From: Phycisphaerales bacterium
Lineage (GTDB): Bacteria; Planctomycetota; Phycisphaerae; Phycisphaerales; UBA1924
DNA length: 64,000 bases
Assembly (NCBI GenBank): GCA_020847175.1
Contig: JADLCM010000001.1
Span: 62,001 to 126,000, forward strand
Reading direction: 5' to 3'
The position numbers and the translations under genes are program-made. Position 1 is the first letter of the stretch, and every line of letters starts with the position of its first letter. Shown here piece by piece: positions 17,647 through 26,896 of the stretch. The notes beneath the pieces were generated by a model. It was not told the DNA's origin, did no database searches, and saw only the letters and a program-made list of their open reading frames with translations.

Positions 17647-20607
17647 TCACAGCGTCCGCTTCACTTCCACTTTCTTGTAGCACTCGATGATGTCGCCTTC
17701 CTTGATGTCGTCGTAGCCGTCGATCTTCATGCCGCACTCCATGCCGGCGCGGACGTCCTTGGCGTCGTCCTTGAAGCGCTTGAGCTGGGCGAGGCGGCGG
17801 TCGTGCTCGATGACCACGCCGCCGCGGGTGACGCGGACCAGCGCATCGCGCTGCACGACGCCGTTTGTGACGTAGCAGCCGGCGATGGCGCCGACCTTGG
17901 TGATCTTGAAGACCTGGCGGACCTCGGCGTGCCCGAGGATTTCTTCGCGGACCTCGGGGGCGAGCATGCCCTCGGCGGCGGCCTTGAGATCGTCCATGAT
18001 GTCGTAGATGACCCGGTAGGCGCGGATCTCGACACCCTTGTCCTCGGCGAGGCGGCGGGCCTTGCCCGAGGGGATGACGTTGAAGCCGACGATGATCGCC
18101 TTCGAGGCCTCGGCGAGGATGACGTCGCTCTCGGTGACGCCCCCCACCGCGGCGTGCAGCACGCGGACCTTGACCTCGGCGGAAGTGATGCGCTCGATCT
18201 CGCCCTTGATGGCATCGACGGAGCCCTGCACGTCTGCCTTGAGGACGACGAGAATTTCCTTGGTGTCGCTCTCGGACATGCGGTTGAAGAGGCTGTCGAG
18301 CGTGACCTTGGGCTGGCTGAGCTGGGCCTCGCGCTCGCGGTCGCGGCGCTGCTCTGCGGCGTCCTGGGCCTGGCGCAGGCTCTCGACGACGAAGAACTTG
18401 TCTCCGGCGTCGGGGATCTCGTCGATGCCCGAGATCTGCACGGGCATGGGGGGCGTGGCCTCCTTGAGTTTCTGGCCGCGGTCGTTGGTGATGTCGCGGA
18501 CGCGCCCGAAGGCCCGGCCGGCGACGATGAAATCACCGACCTTGAGGCAGCCGTCGCGGACGAGGATGTTCGCGACCGCGCCGCGTCCGGGCTCGACCTT
18601 GGACTCGATGACGGTGCCGCGGGCGGGGCCGGCGAAGTCGGCGGTGAGGCCGAGCAACTGGGCCTGGTAGTCGAGGGTTTCGAGGAGCTCGGGGATGCCC
18701 TTGCCGGTGGTCGCGCTGGTGCGGATGACATCGGTGTCGCCGCCCCATTCGGTGGTGGAGACGCCGGCGTCGGCGAGCTGGCTGAGGGTCTTCTGGATGA
18801 CCGCGTCGGTGGCGTCGGCGCGGTCGATCTTGTTGAGGGCGACGACGATGGGCACCTTGGCGGCGCGCGCGTGGTTGATGCTCTCGATGGTCTGGGGCAT
18901 GACGCCCTCGGGGGCGGAGACAACGAGCACGACCACGTCGGTCATGTTGGCGCCGCGCGAGCGCATCTCGGTGAAGGCCTGGTGCCCGGGGGTGTCGAGG
19001 AAGACCACGTCCTTGGTGTCTTCGCCGACCTTGACGGGGACGCGGAAGGCGCTGGTGGCCTGGGTGATGCCGCCCGCCTCGCCGGCGGCGACGTTGGCGT
19101 TGCGGATCTTGTCGAGGAGGCTGGTCTTGCCGTGGTCCACATGCCCGAGGATGGTGACGACGGGGCCGCGGGCGCGTTCGTCGAGCGCCTTGCGGTTGGA
19201 CATCTCATCGCTGACGGCTTCTTCGGCGGTCTTGGCGGTGGTGACCTCGAGCTCGATGTCGAAGTCGATCATGATCTCCTGGGCCTTCTCGGGATCAATG
19301 CCGGAGTTGATCGTCGCCATGACGCCCTTCAAGAAGAGCTTCTTGACGATCTCGGCGCTCTTGATGCCGGTGACCTCGGAGAGTTCCTTGATGGTGAAGG
19401 GCGCGGCGATGACGACGCGACCCGGCGCGCCGGCGGGGCCCATCGACTGGCCCGGGCCGCCCTGCTGGCGCTTCGCCTGCTGACGGCGCATCTTCATGTA
19501 GCCGCCGGAGCGCTGCAGCCTGGCCTCGCGCTCGGCGAGGTCCTGCTCGGTCCATGCGCCCGCGGCGGGCATCTCGTCGGCCATGCCGCGGCGCCGGGCG
19601 GGGATTCCGCCGCTGCCTTCGCCGGAGGTGCGTCGCTTGTTCTGGGTGCGCCGGGGGTTGCGGTCATCTTCGCGTTCACCGGTCGAGGGGCCACCGAAGC
19701 GGCCGCCCGCGCCGCGTCCGCCGGTGGTTGCGCCGCCGCCGCCCACAGGCCCGCCGGAGGCCGGGGCGCGCCTGGGGCGCGGGGCCTCGACGGGGTCCGG
19801 GGCTTCGACGCGAATGATCTTGGGGCCCGAGAGCCGCACCGGGGCCTTGGCCTGGAGTTGAGGGCCGGCCGGCGTGACGACCTTGGGGCGCACGGGGACG
19901 TTCATCCGGGGCGGAGGCCCGGCGGGAGGCCGGGGCGCGCCGGGGCGAATGCCCGGGCCGGCGGGGCCGGGCCCCTTGGGGCCTTCGTCGGCGCGGGGCG
20001 GATGGGCGGGCCCGGTGCGAGGGGCGGCGGGCGCGCTCGCAGCGGGAGCCGCCGGAACGGGCTGCGGGGACGGCGCGTGCGGGAGCGCGTGCGCCCGCTC
20101 GGGCGCCTTGGGCGCTTCGACAGGCTTGGGCTCGGCGGCCGGCACAGGGGCGGCAGCCGGGCGAGAAGGCGCGGTGACTTCAGCGGGGGGCTCGACGTGC
20201 GCCGGGGTGGACTCTGCGGGCGGTTCCGAGGCGTGGCCGTCGCGGTCGCCCGGGGGGCTCACGCGGGATCTGGCCGACGGCACACGCCTCGGCCTGGGCT
20301 CGGCGGGCGCTTCGACGGTGGTCGCGACCGGCCCGCCCCCATCGTCGGAGGAGTCGTGGCCGGCCTTGGCGGAGCGCGGCTTGGCGCGGACCTGATCGAG
20401 ATCGACGGGCCTGGAGGTCTCCACGGCCGTTGCGTTCGCCCCGGCGGTGAACCACTCTCGAATCGTCTGCTCAAGGCCGGGCCCCACGGTCGAGGCGGCG
20501 GACTTGGCCGCGTCCTCGGGGATGCCCTCTGCCCGGCACTTCTCCAAGATGGCCTTGGAGGTGACGTTCAGTTCTTTCGCCAGTGCTGAGATTCGAGTTC
20601 CGGCCAA
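17647..20607 (-). CDS. infB: Translation initiation factor IF-2
   Basis: The 986-residue GTPase delivers initiator tRNA to the 30S subunit. The N-terminal IF2_N helix reads AGTRISALAKELNVTSKAI. Residues about 90-380 are a low-complexity Ala/Pro/Gly/Arg linker. The G domain shows GHVDHGKTSLLD (near 485), DTPGHQAF, NKID and SATTGKG, followed by the beta-barrel and C-terminal domains. The start is a TTG at 20607: a GGAG box lies six to seven bases upstream, and the N-terminus then matches IF-2 exactly, whereas the longer frame to 20679 adds unrelated residues. It follows nusA by 75 bp. The long linker is rich in Pro and Gly but its role is unknown. Confidence 0.96.
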   Translation of the reverse strand: MAGTRISALAKELNVTSKAILEKCRAEGIPEDAAKSAASTVGPGLEQTIREWFTAGANATAVETSRPVDLDQVRAKPRSAKAGHDSSDDGGGPVATTVEAPAEPRPRRVPSARSRVSPPGDRDGHASEPPAESTPAHVEPPAEVTAPSRPAAAPVPAAEPKPVEAPKAPERAHALPHAPSPQPVPAAPAASAPAAPRTGPAHPPRADEGPKGPGPAGPGIRPGAPRPPAGPPPRMNVPVRPKVVTPAGPQLQAKAPVRLSGPKIIRVEAPDPVEAPRPRRAPASGGPVGGGGATTGGRGAGGRFGGPSTGEREDDRNPRRTQNKRRTSGEGSGGIPARRRGMADEMPAAGAWTEQDLAEREARLQRSGGYMKMRRQQAKRQQGGPGQSMGPAGAPGRVVIAAPFTIKELSEVTGIKSAEIVKKLFLKGVMATINSGIDPEKAQEIMIDFDIELEVTTAKTAEEAVSDEMSNRKALDERARGPVVTILGHVDHGKTSLLDKIRNANVAAGEAGGITQATSAFRVPVKVGEDTKDVVFLDTPGHQAFTEMRSRGANMTDVVVLVVSAPEGVMPQTIESINHARAAKVPIVVALNKIDRADATDAVIQKTLSQLADAGVSTTEWGGDTDVIRTSATTGKGIPELLETLDYQAQLLGLTADFAGPARGTVIESKVEPGRGAVANILVRDGCLKVGDFIVAGRAFGRVRDITNDRGQKLKEATPPMPVQISGIDEIPDAGDKFFVVESLRQAQDAAEQRRDREREAQLSQPKVTLDSLFNRMSESDTKEILVVLKADVQGSVDAIKGEIERITSAEVKVRVLHAAVGGVTESDVILAEASKAIIVGFNVIPSGKARRLAEDKGVEIRAYRVIYDIMDDLKAAAEGMLAPEVREEILGHAEVRQVFKITKVGAIAGCYVTNGVVQRDALVRVTRGGVVIEHDRRLAQLKRFKDDAKDVRAGMECGMKIDGYDDIKEGDIIECYKKVEVKRTL

Positions 20608-20682
20608 ATGATGCTCCAGGCTCTCCGACCTCGATCCGACCCGGGCGATGGCCGCGCGGCCTCGCCCGACCTCTCCCAACCG

Positions 20683-22014
20683 CTACTGCCCGAGAATCTC
20701 GCGGGCCCGCGCCTCGCCGTCCGTCGTCTCGCCCTCGGCGGGGGAGGCGGCTTCGGGGGGGGCCCCGCCTTCGAGGAGCCGACGCGCGGCGGCTTCGTCC
20801 TCCTGTCGGCGTTTCTCGGCTTCTTCCTTCTCGCGCTGCTGCTGCTCGGCGACGATCTTGGCCTTGGCGGCGCAGACCTCGATGATGACCTTTGAGACGG
20901 GCGGATCGACGGCGAACTCGTTGACCAGGACATCGGCCCCGACTTCTTCGATGTCGAAGACGCTGACCATGCCCGCCGCGGCGAGGCGGTCCACCAGGTC
21001 TTCGGCGACACCGGCGATCGCGAGCAGCGTTTCGGACATGATCTCCAGGCCCTTGTTGAACTCTTCGGGGGTGAGGATGTCAATGTCCCACCCGGTCAGG
21101 CGGGCGGCGAGGCGGACGTTCTGGCCGCGCTTGCCGATCGCGAGGCTGAGCTGGTCGTCGCGGACGACGACCGTGGCCCGGCCGAGCTCGAAGCAGAGGC
21201 TGATCTCGCTCACCTCGGCGGGCTTGAGGGCGTTCTGGATGAGGATCTGGCTGCTCTCGTTCCAGCGGACGATGTCGATTTTTTCGCCGTTGAGTTCATC
21301 GACGATGTTCTTGATGCGGCTGCCTCGCACGCCGACGCAGGCGCCGACGGCGTCCACCTTGCTGTCGACGCTGGAGACGGCGATCTTGGTGCGGTACCCG
21401 GCCTCGCGGGCCATCGCCTTGATCTCGATGATGCGTTCGGCGACCTCGGGCACTTCCACCTCGAAGAGGCGCTTGATGAAGTCGGGATTGGCGCGGCTGA
21501 TGACGATCTTGACCTGGTTGCCGAGGTCGCGGACGTCGAGGATCAGGCAGCGGACGCGGGTGCCGGGGGGGAACTGCTCGCCGGGGATCTGCTCGCTGCG
21601 CGGCATGACGGACTCGGCGCGGTCGACCTGCACGACGAGCATGCCGCCCTCGTAGCGCTGGGCGGTGCCGGTGACGATCTCGCCGACGCGCTTGGAGAAA
21701 TCGCCGAGGATGCTGGCGCGCTCGTCGTCGCGGAAGCGCTGGATCATCACCTGCTTGAAGGTCTGGGCGGCGATGCGTCCGAACTCCTTGGGCTCCATCT
21801 CGAGAGGCTGGCCGTGGCGGGTGAGTGTGATCGAGCCGGAGATGGGGTCTACCTTGCAGGCGAACTCCTCGGCGTCGAGGGTGTTGAAGTGCCGCCGGGC
21901 GGCGGAGACCATGGCCTGTTCAAGGTCTGAGACCAGCGTCGCGCGCTCGATGTTCCGGTCGCGTGCGATCGAGTCGAGAATCCGCATCATTTCCTGGGTG
22001 TTCACCGCGCTCAT
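20683..22014 (-). CDS. nusA: Transcription termination/antitermination factor NusA
   Basis: The 443-residue protein has the NusA domain order. There is an N-terminal RNA-polymerase-binding domain (MMRILDSIARDRNI to about 125), an S1 domain (GEIVTGTAQRYEGGMLVVQV, about 130-200), KH1 and KH2 domains (VGACVGVRGSRIKNIVDEL and DQLSLAIGKRGQNVRLAARL), and a short helix-hairpin-helix region (TLLAIAGVAEDLVDRLAAAG). The acidic, Glu/Ala-rich tail replaces the second AR repeat of enterobacterial NusA. It is the first gene of the nusA-infB-ylxP-rbfA unit. The usual upstream rimP and the intervening ylxR are not seen. Length is normal for non-proteobacterial NusA. Confidence 0.96.
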   Translation of the reverse strand: MSAVNTQEMMRILDSIARDRNIERATLVSDLEQAMVSAARRHFNTLDAEEFACKVDPISGSITLTRHGQPLEMEPKEFGRIAAQTFKQVMIQRFRDDERASILGDFSKRVGEIVTGTAQRYEGGMLVVQVDRAESVMPRSEQIPGEQFPPGTRVRCLILDVRDLGNQVKIVISRANPDFIKRLFEVEVPEVAERIIEIKAMAREAGYRTKIAVSSVDSKVDAVGACVGVRGSRIKNIVDELNGEKIDIVRWNESSQILIQNALKPAEVSEISLCFELGRATVVVRDDQLSLAIGKRGQNVRLAARLTGWDIDILTPEEFNKGLEIMSETLLAIAGVAEDLVDRLAAAGMVSVFDIEEVGADVLVNEFAVDPPVSKVIIEVCAAKAKIVAEQQQREKEEAEKRRQEDEAAARRLLEGGAPPEAASPAEGETTDGEARAREILGQ

Positions 22015-22369
22015 GCAAAGCCTTCCGAGTTGTCGGGCGCACGGGCGCGCCCCGGTCGTTGCCCTGGTTGTCGCCCCACCCGCGCGGGGCCCATTCCAAA
22101 AACGCCGCGGGCTACGCGGGAGTCTCCTCCCCTCGCAGCCCGGTGCAGGCTCGCGCCCGAGGCGCGAACCCCAGCCCAGATGATCCGCCGACTAACGCAT
22201 CGGCAGACCCTCCGTGCCCGCCTGGCCCATCGCCCTCCTGGCGATGACTCCAGACTTCCGGGGGCCAATCGGCATGGCGCCCCGATCACCGGACATGTTG
22301 AAGCACCGCACGCATGGCAGGTTCCTTCGCCGGGATTTTGCCCCGGCACCGATGGTCCGTCACACCCTA
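22015..22369 (-). other. Long 5' leader region of the nusA operon
   Basis: About 355 bp separate the nusA start from its best candidate promoter. No ORF with motifs is seen. If the promoter is right, the transcript carries a long leader, a known site for NusA autoregulation in other bacteria. I could not draw a convincing terminator or riboswitch fold by eye. Confidence 0.35.
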
Positions 22370-22399
22370 ACTGTAAGGGTGGAGTCGGGGCAGGGTCAA
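22370..22399 (-). promoter_or_regulatory. Candidate sigma70-type promoter for nusA operon
   Basis: On the minus strand a -35 TTGACC (22394-22399) and a -10 TACAGT (22370-22375) are separated by 18 bp. They match consensus at five and four of six positions. It is the best promoter-like pair upstream of nusA. Confidence 0.45.
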
Positions 22400-22645
22400 C
22401 CCGATTCAGGCAAGTGAGGCCACCCGCCGCAGCGCCGAACTCCCGACCTGCGGGTCAGGCGAGCGCGAAGAGCCATTAGGTTGTGCGGCACTTGTTCGCG
22501 CGGGGTGCTTTCCGAAAGTGCCGACTGACGAGACCAAGATCGAAACGGACGGGCTAAGTGCCATGAAGATCAACGGCGCTGGCGATCCGACGGACCCTTT
22601 CGACGGCATCGATGGCCTGCTTGATTCGTGCTTTGAATTGTTCAT

Positions 22646-22705
22646 TGAACCTGCCCACCTCTGGCGGACACGGTGACAGTATGAACCTGCCCATCTCCGG
22701 TGGAC
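22646..22705 (+). repeat. Two tandem 24-bp direct repeats beside transposase debris
   Basis: TGAACCTGCCCACCTCTGG at 22646 continues to 22669 and recurs at 22682-22705 with three C/T differences, 36 bp apart. The copies lie just beyond the 3' end of the transposase remnant. They are probably an insertion-sequence end that was duplicated or inserted twice. Confidence 0.6.
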
Positions 22706-22717
22706 GGTGTAAATGTA

Positions 22718-22924
22718 TCAGCGTCGGGCCGCCTCGAACTGTTCGGGGCTGAGGTAGCCGATGCTGCCGTGGGTTCTCCGGCGGTTGTAGAAGTCCTCGA
22801 AGATCGAGGCCGGCGCCTCGCCGGCCATGCGCCTGATGGTCCGCAGCGGGTGGTCGTCGGGGACCAGCTCCTCCAGGTTGATCCTCACGAACAGGTTCGA
22901 ATGGCCCGTGATGCGTCCTCTCAC
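22718..22924 (-). pseudogene. Chimeric transposase remnant: IS5/IS1182-type N-terminus joined to IS3-type C-terminus
   Basis: A 68-codon open frame fuses pieces of two transposase families. Residues 1-38 (LFVRINLEELVPDDHPLRTI) match the start of IS5/IS1182-like DDE transposases. Residues 42-68 (FEDFYNRRRTHGSIGYLSP) match the extreme C-terminus of IS3-family OrfB, where FYNxxRxHxxLGY-type motifs follow the last catalytic Glu. All catalytic residues are absent, so it cannot be active. Upstream, around 22980-23005, the CAGCAGCCTGCTAA stretch resembles an IS1182-type end; downstream lie the tandem repeats. The junction is in frame, probably by chance after one element inserted in another and the middle was deleted. 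Family calls are by motif memory only. Confidence 0.7.
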
Positions 22925-23219
22925 GCCGCCATCTTCGCACCACCTGCCGCGGCGGTTGCGCGATTCGGCGCGTGTTCGGGAAGATTCTTCAGCAGCCTGC
23001 TAACCCCCGCAGTTGGGGGTGGCACCCGATTCTGTGGAAAACTCGTGCACACCCTATTGTGAACCAGTCAATGAGTGTCCGTGGCGTTCCAAGGCTGACC
23101 CCACGTGAACAACACTCATATTGCTGCCCCGCAACGCTTTACAGTAGGGCGAGTCCAACGCATTCGCGCTGCGAGGACTCGCGACACACTTTTTCGAGCA
23201 AACGTGAGTCTCGGGCCGA
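22925..23219 (+). other. IS-end debris and region upstream of the Nxr-like operon
   Basis: No gene is supported. CAGCAGCCTGCTAA near 22990-23005 and a small ACCCCC/GGGGGT hairpin look like remains of an insertion-sequence end. The rest is the 5' flank of the molybdoenzyme operon. Confidence 0.4.
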
Positions 23220-23249
23220 TTGGACAGGCAAATCAGATCAACGTATGCT
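23220..23249 (+). promoter_or_regulatory. Weak candidate promoter of the Nxr-like operon
   Basis: TTGGAC (23220-23225) and TATGCT (23244-23249) are 18 bp apart, which would give a leader of about 100 nt before the ATG at 23355. The -35 match is poor, so an activator might be required. No regulator-binding palindrome was identified. Confidence 0.3.
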
Positions 23250-23354
23250 GATATCCTGTTTTGGCTCCTGAACGGCTTGCTTTCGTCCTGACCACTCCGA
23301 GAAGCGGCACCGGGAAGCGGAAGCTATCTGAAGAACTTGAAGGCGGAGAACGCC

Positions 23355-26300
23355 ATGGCTCACGATCAGGTGCGTCCCAACGAAACTCGACCGACTTGTA
23401 CGCGTCGCAGGTTTCTGTACCAGGTGGCCGCCTCGGGAGCAGCGGCGGCGATGGTGGCCTCGGAAGCGGCAGGAATGTTGGATGACCTGACCGCGCTGAC
23501 GGTGCAGAATCCCCTGAGCCAGTACCCCAACCGAGGGTGGGAGAAAGTGTACCGGGACCTGTACCGGAGCGATTCGACGTTCACGCTGCTGTGCGCGCCG
23601 AATGACACGCATAACTGCCTGCTGCGCGCGCATGTGAAGAACGGCGTGGTGACACGTCTCATGCCGACATACGGCTTCGGCAAGGCGACGGACTTGGCGG
23701 GCAACCGGGCTTCCGGGCGGTGGGATCCGCGGTGCTGCCAAAAGGGACTGGCGCTGGTGCGGCGATTCTACGGGGATCGGCGGTGCAAGCGTCCGATGGT
23801 GCGAGCGGGATTCCGACAGTGGATCGCCGATGGGATGCCGCGTGACCCCAAGACGGGCGAGGTTGATCGGACGAAGTATCTGCGGCGCGGACAGGACGGG
23901 TGGGAGGCGATCAGTTGGGAGCAGGCGTTCGAGATGAGCGCCAAGGCGCTGGCGAACATCGCGGAGACGTACACCGGCGCACAAGGGCAAGAGCGCCTGT
24001 CGTTGCAGGGATACGACCCGCTGATGGTGGAGGCAACTCAAGGGGCGGGGACGCAGGTGCTCAAGTTCCGCGGGGGGATGCCGGCGCTGGGGGCGACGCG
24101 GGTGTTCGCGTTGTACCGGCTGGCGAACTCGCTGGCGCTGCTGGACGCGAAGCTCCGCGGGGTGGGGCCTGAGCAGGCGCTGGGGGCCCGCAACTGGGAC
24201 AGCTACACGTGGCACACGGACCTGCCCCCGGGACACCCCATGGTGACGGGACAGCAGACGCTCGAGTTCGACCTGTGCAACGTGGAGCACGCCAAGGTTG
24301 TGCTGGTGTGGGGGATGAACTGGATCGCGACAAAAATGCCCGACTCACACTGGCTGACCGAAGCGCGAATGAAGGGGACGAAGGTCGTCGTGATCGCGTG
24401 CGAATACAGCGCGACGATGAACAAAGCGGACGAAGCGGTCATCGTGCGCCCCGGAACAACCCCCGCGCTCGCCCTCGGAATGGCGCATGTGATTATCTCG
24501 GAGAAGCTCTATGACGACGGGTATGTCAAGTCGAACACCGACCTCCCGCTGCTGGTGCGGATGGACACCGCCCGGCTGCTGCGTGCGTCGGAGGTATTCC
24601 CGGACTACACCTTGGCGGAGTTGAAGAACAACACCGTGCTGCGGAAGGTTGGGGAGAAAGGCCCGCCGCTGGTCCAGCAACCGGGCGCGGTGATCGACGA
24701 AGGGAAGCGCGTCGAGTGGGGCGACCACGTAATGTGGGACGCCTCGAAGGGTGCGCCGGTGGCGGTTAACCGCGACCAGGTGGGAAGGCACTTCGCCGGT
24801 ACGGGCGTCGATCCGCTGCTCGATGGCGAGGTCGACGTTGCGCTTGCCGACGGCTCGCGCGTCACGTGCCGCACCGTCTTTCGCGTCACGCGAGAGATGA
24901 TTGAGGCCGACTACTCACCCGAACAGGTCGAAGCCCTGACGTGGGCGCCTGCGGAGGCGATCCGGAGCCTGGCGAAACTCGCGGCATCGAACCCGGAGAA
25001 GACGCTCTTCGCGCTGGGAATGGGTCCGAACCAGTTCTTCAACAACGACCTGAAGGACCGGGCGGTTATTCTCGTCGCGGCGCTCACGCGCAACGTCGGG
25101 TTCCAGGGGGGAACCGTGGGCTCGTACGCGGGAAACTACCGCACCGCGTTCATGTCCGGCGTGGGGCAGTACGTCGGCGAAGACCCCTTTGACGTCGAGT
25201 CAGACCCGAGCAAGCCCGTCCATACGCGATCCTGCTACCGGGCCGAATCGGCGCACTACTTCAACGCGGGGGATCGGATCCTGCGGATGGGGGCGCACGC
25301 GCTGACCGGCAAGACGCACTTGCCGACGCCGACGAAATCGATCATGGTGTCGAACTCGAACTCGCTGATGGGGACGGCGAAGGGGCATTACGAGAACGTG
25401 GTGAATGGGTACCCGCGGGTGGAGTTCATCGGGGTGTGCGAGTGGTGGTGGACGGCGAGTTGCGAGTACGCGGACATTGTCTTCCCCGCAGATTCATGGG
25501 CGGAGTTCAAGTGTCCGGACATGAGCATCAGCGTGACGAACCCGTTCTTGTATGTGTTCCCTACCACGCCGCTCCCGCGAATTCACGACTCCCTCGGCGA
25601 TATCGAAATCGCTGCCGGGATCGGAAAGTCCTTGGGACAAATGACGGATGACCGTCGCTTTGCGGACCTCTGGCGATTCGTAGATGAGGGGCGGGCCCGC
25701 CCCTATCTCCAGCGGATCATCGACGCATCGAACGCAACGCGGGGGCACCACATCGAGGCGATCGAGCGGCTTGCGGAGCAGGGAATCCCGACAATCATCG
25801 AGACTCGGACCTACCCCAAGCACGTCGGATGGGAGCAGGCTTACGAGGATAAACCCTGGTACACCAAGTCAGGTCGATTGGAGTTCTACCGGGAGGAGCA
25901 GGAGTTCATTGACAGCGGCGAGAACATGGTGGTTCATCGAGAGCCCGTCGACGCAACGTTCTATGAGCCAAACGTAATCGTGGCTTCTCCCCACCCACTG
26001 CTGCGCCCCAAGCGCCCCGAGGACTACGGAGTGCCCTCGTCCCAACTGGACGGTGATACCCGCCAAGCGCGCCACGTGGTACGCACGGCCGAGGAGGTGC
26101 TCGCGACGCGGCACCCGCTGCACCGCGACGGGTTCTCGCTGGTGTTCCACACGCCTAAGTATCGGCATGGAACGCACAGCACCCCGGTCGACATCGACAT
26201 CATCTCGCTGTGGTTCGGTCCATTCGGCGACATGCACCGGGAGGACAAGCGCAAACCGTTCGTATCTGAGATGTACGTGGACATCAACCCAGCGGATGCC

Positions 26301-26855
26301 AAGTCGCTCGGGGTTGAAGACGGCGACTACGTCTGGATCGATGCGGACCCTGCGGACCGACCCTTCCGAGGGTGGCAAAAGAACCCGGAGTGGGCCAAGG
26401 TGGCGCGCTTGCTCGCCAGGGCTCGATACTACCCGGGGACGCCCCGGGGGGTGACCCGCATGTGGCACAACGCGTACGCCGCAACGTGGGGGTCGGTCAA
26501 GGGGGCCGCGACGAACCCGACCGGAATCGCCAAGAATCCCGATACCAACTACCAGGCCATGTTCCGCACAGGAAGCCAACAGTCGTGCACCCGGGCATGG
26601 CTCAAGCCCACGTGGATGACCGACTCGCTGACAGTGAAGGGCCTGTTCGGGCAGGTCATGACCCAGGGCTTTGTGCCGGACGTGCATTGCCCCACTGGCG
26701 CGCCTCGCGAGTCGCTGGTGAAGATCACCCGCGCCGAGGCTGGCGGTATTGGCGGCGAGGGCCTTTGGCGGCCGGCGGCACTGGGACTGCGACCCACGTA
26801 CGAGTCCGCGGAACTGAAGAAGTACTTCGAAGGCGGGTACATCGCCAAGGGCTGA
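23355..26855 (+). CDS. nxrA: Nitrite oxidoreductase/nitrate reductase-like molybdopterin alpha subunit (type II DMSO reductase family)
   Basis: This 1166-residue catalytic subunit should bind bis-molybdopterin guanine dinucleotide and one Fe-S cluster. A Tat signal is present ([18 protein letters not shown], residues 16-33), so the enzyme is exported folded. The FS0 site reads CAPNDTHNC (Cys80, Asp84, Cys88) with the fourth ligand in [10 protein letters not shown] (Cys127 or Cys128). The Mo-ligand region [13 protein letters not shown] offers Asp289, equivalent to NarG Asp222. ND-TH-NC and the [10 protein letters not shown] block resemble NxrA of anammox planctomycetes and Nitrospira more than cytoplasmic NarG. 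Direction (nitrite oxidation or nitrate reduction) and substrate cannot be read from sequence. The start at 23355 has a GGAG site six bases upstream. Beta, heme and chaperone genes follow. Confidence 0.85.
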   Translation: MAHDQVRPNETRPTCTRRRFLYQVAASGAAAAMVASEAAGMLDDLTALTVQNPLSQYPNRGWEKVYRDLYRSDSTFTLLCAPNDTHNCLLRAHVKNGVVTRLMPTYGFGKATDLAGNRASGRWDPRCCQKGLALVRRFYGDRRCKRPMVRAGFRQWIADGMPRDPKTGEVDRTKYLRRGQDGWEAISWEQAFEMSAKALANIAETYTGAQGQERLSLQGYDPLMVEATQGAGTQVLKFRGGMPALGATRVFALYRLANSLALLDAKLRGVGPEQALGARNWDSYTWHTDLPPGHPMVTGQQTLEFDLCNVEHAKVVLVWGMNWIATKMPDSHWLTEARMKGTKVVVIACEYSATMNKADEAVIVRPGTTPALALGMAHVIISEKLYDDGYVKSNTDLPLLVRMDTARLLRASEVFPDYTLAELKNNTVLRKVGEKGPPLVQQPGAVIDEGKRVEWGDHVMWDASKGAPVAVNRDQVGRHFAGTGVDPLLDGEVDVALADGSRVTCRTVFRVTREMIEADYSPEQVEALTWAPAEAIRSLAKLAASNPEKTLFALGMGPNQFFNNDLKDRAVILVAALTRNVGFQGGTVGSYAGNYRTAFMSGVGQYVGEDPFDVESDPSKPVHTRSCYRAESAHYFNAGDRILRMGAHALTGKTHLPTPTKSIMVSNSNSLMGTAKGHYENVVNGYPRVEFIGVCEWWWTASCEYADIVFPADSWAEFKCPDMSISVTNPFLYVFPTTPLPRIHDSLGDIEIAAGIGKSLGQMTDDRRFADLWRFVDEGRARPYLQRIIDASNATRGHHIEAIERLAEQGIPTIIETRTYPKHVGWEQAYEDKPWYTKSGRLEFYREEQEFIDSGENMVVHREPVDATFYEPNVIVASPHPLLRPKRPEDYGVPSSQLDGDTRQARHVVRTAEEVLATRHPLHRDGFSLVFHTPKYRHGTHSTPVDIDIISLWFGPFGDMHREDKRKPFVSEMYVDINPADAKSLGVEDGDYVWIDADPADRPFRGWQKNPEWAKVARLLARARYYPGTPRGVTRMWHNAYAATWGSVKGAATNPTGIAKNPDTNYQAMFRTGSQQSCTRAWLKPTWMTDSLTVKGLFGQVMTQGFVPDVHCPTGAPRESLVKITRAEAGGIGGEGLWRPAALGLRPTYESAELKKYFEGGYIAKG

Positions 26856-26896
26856 TCGGCGTCTCTGTCCTCCCCGCACACAACAGGATTGACCCG

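Noticed and set aside
17803..20589. A 928-codon open frame on the plus strand
   Set aside because: It lies entirely antisense to infB, is Gly/Ala/Asp-rich and has no family motif; it is a GC-rich shadow frame.
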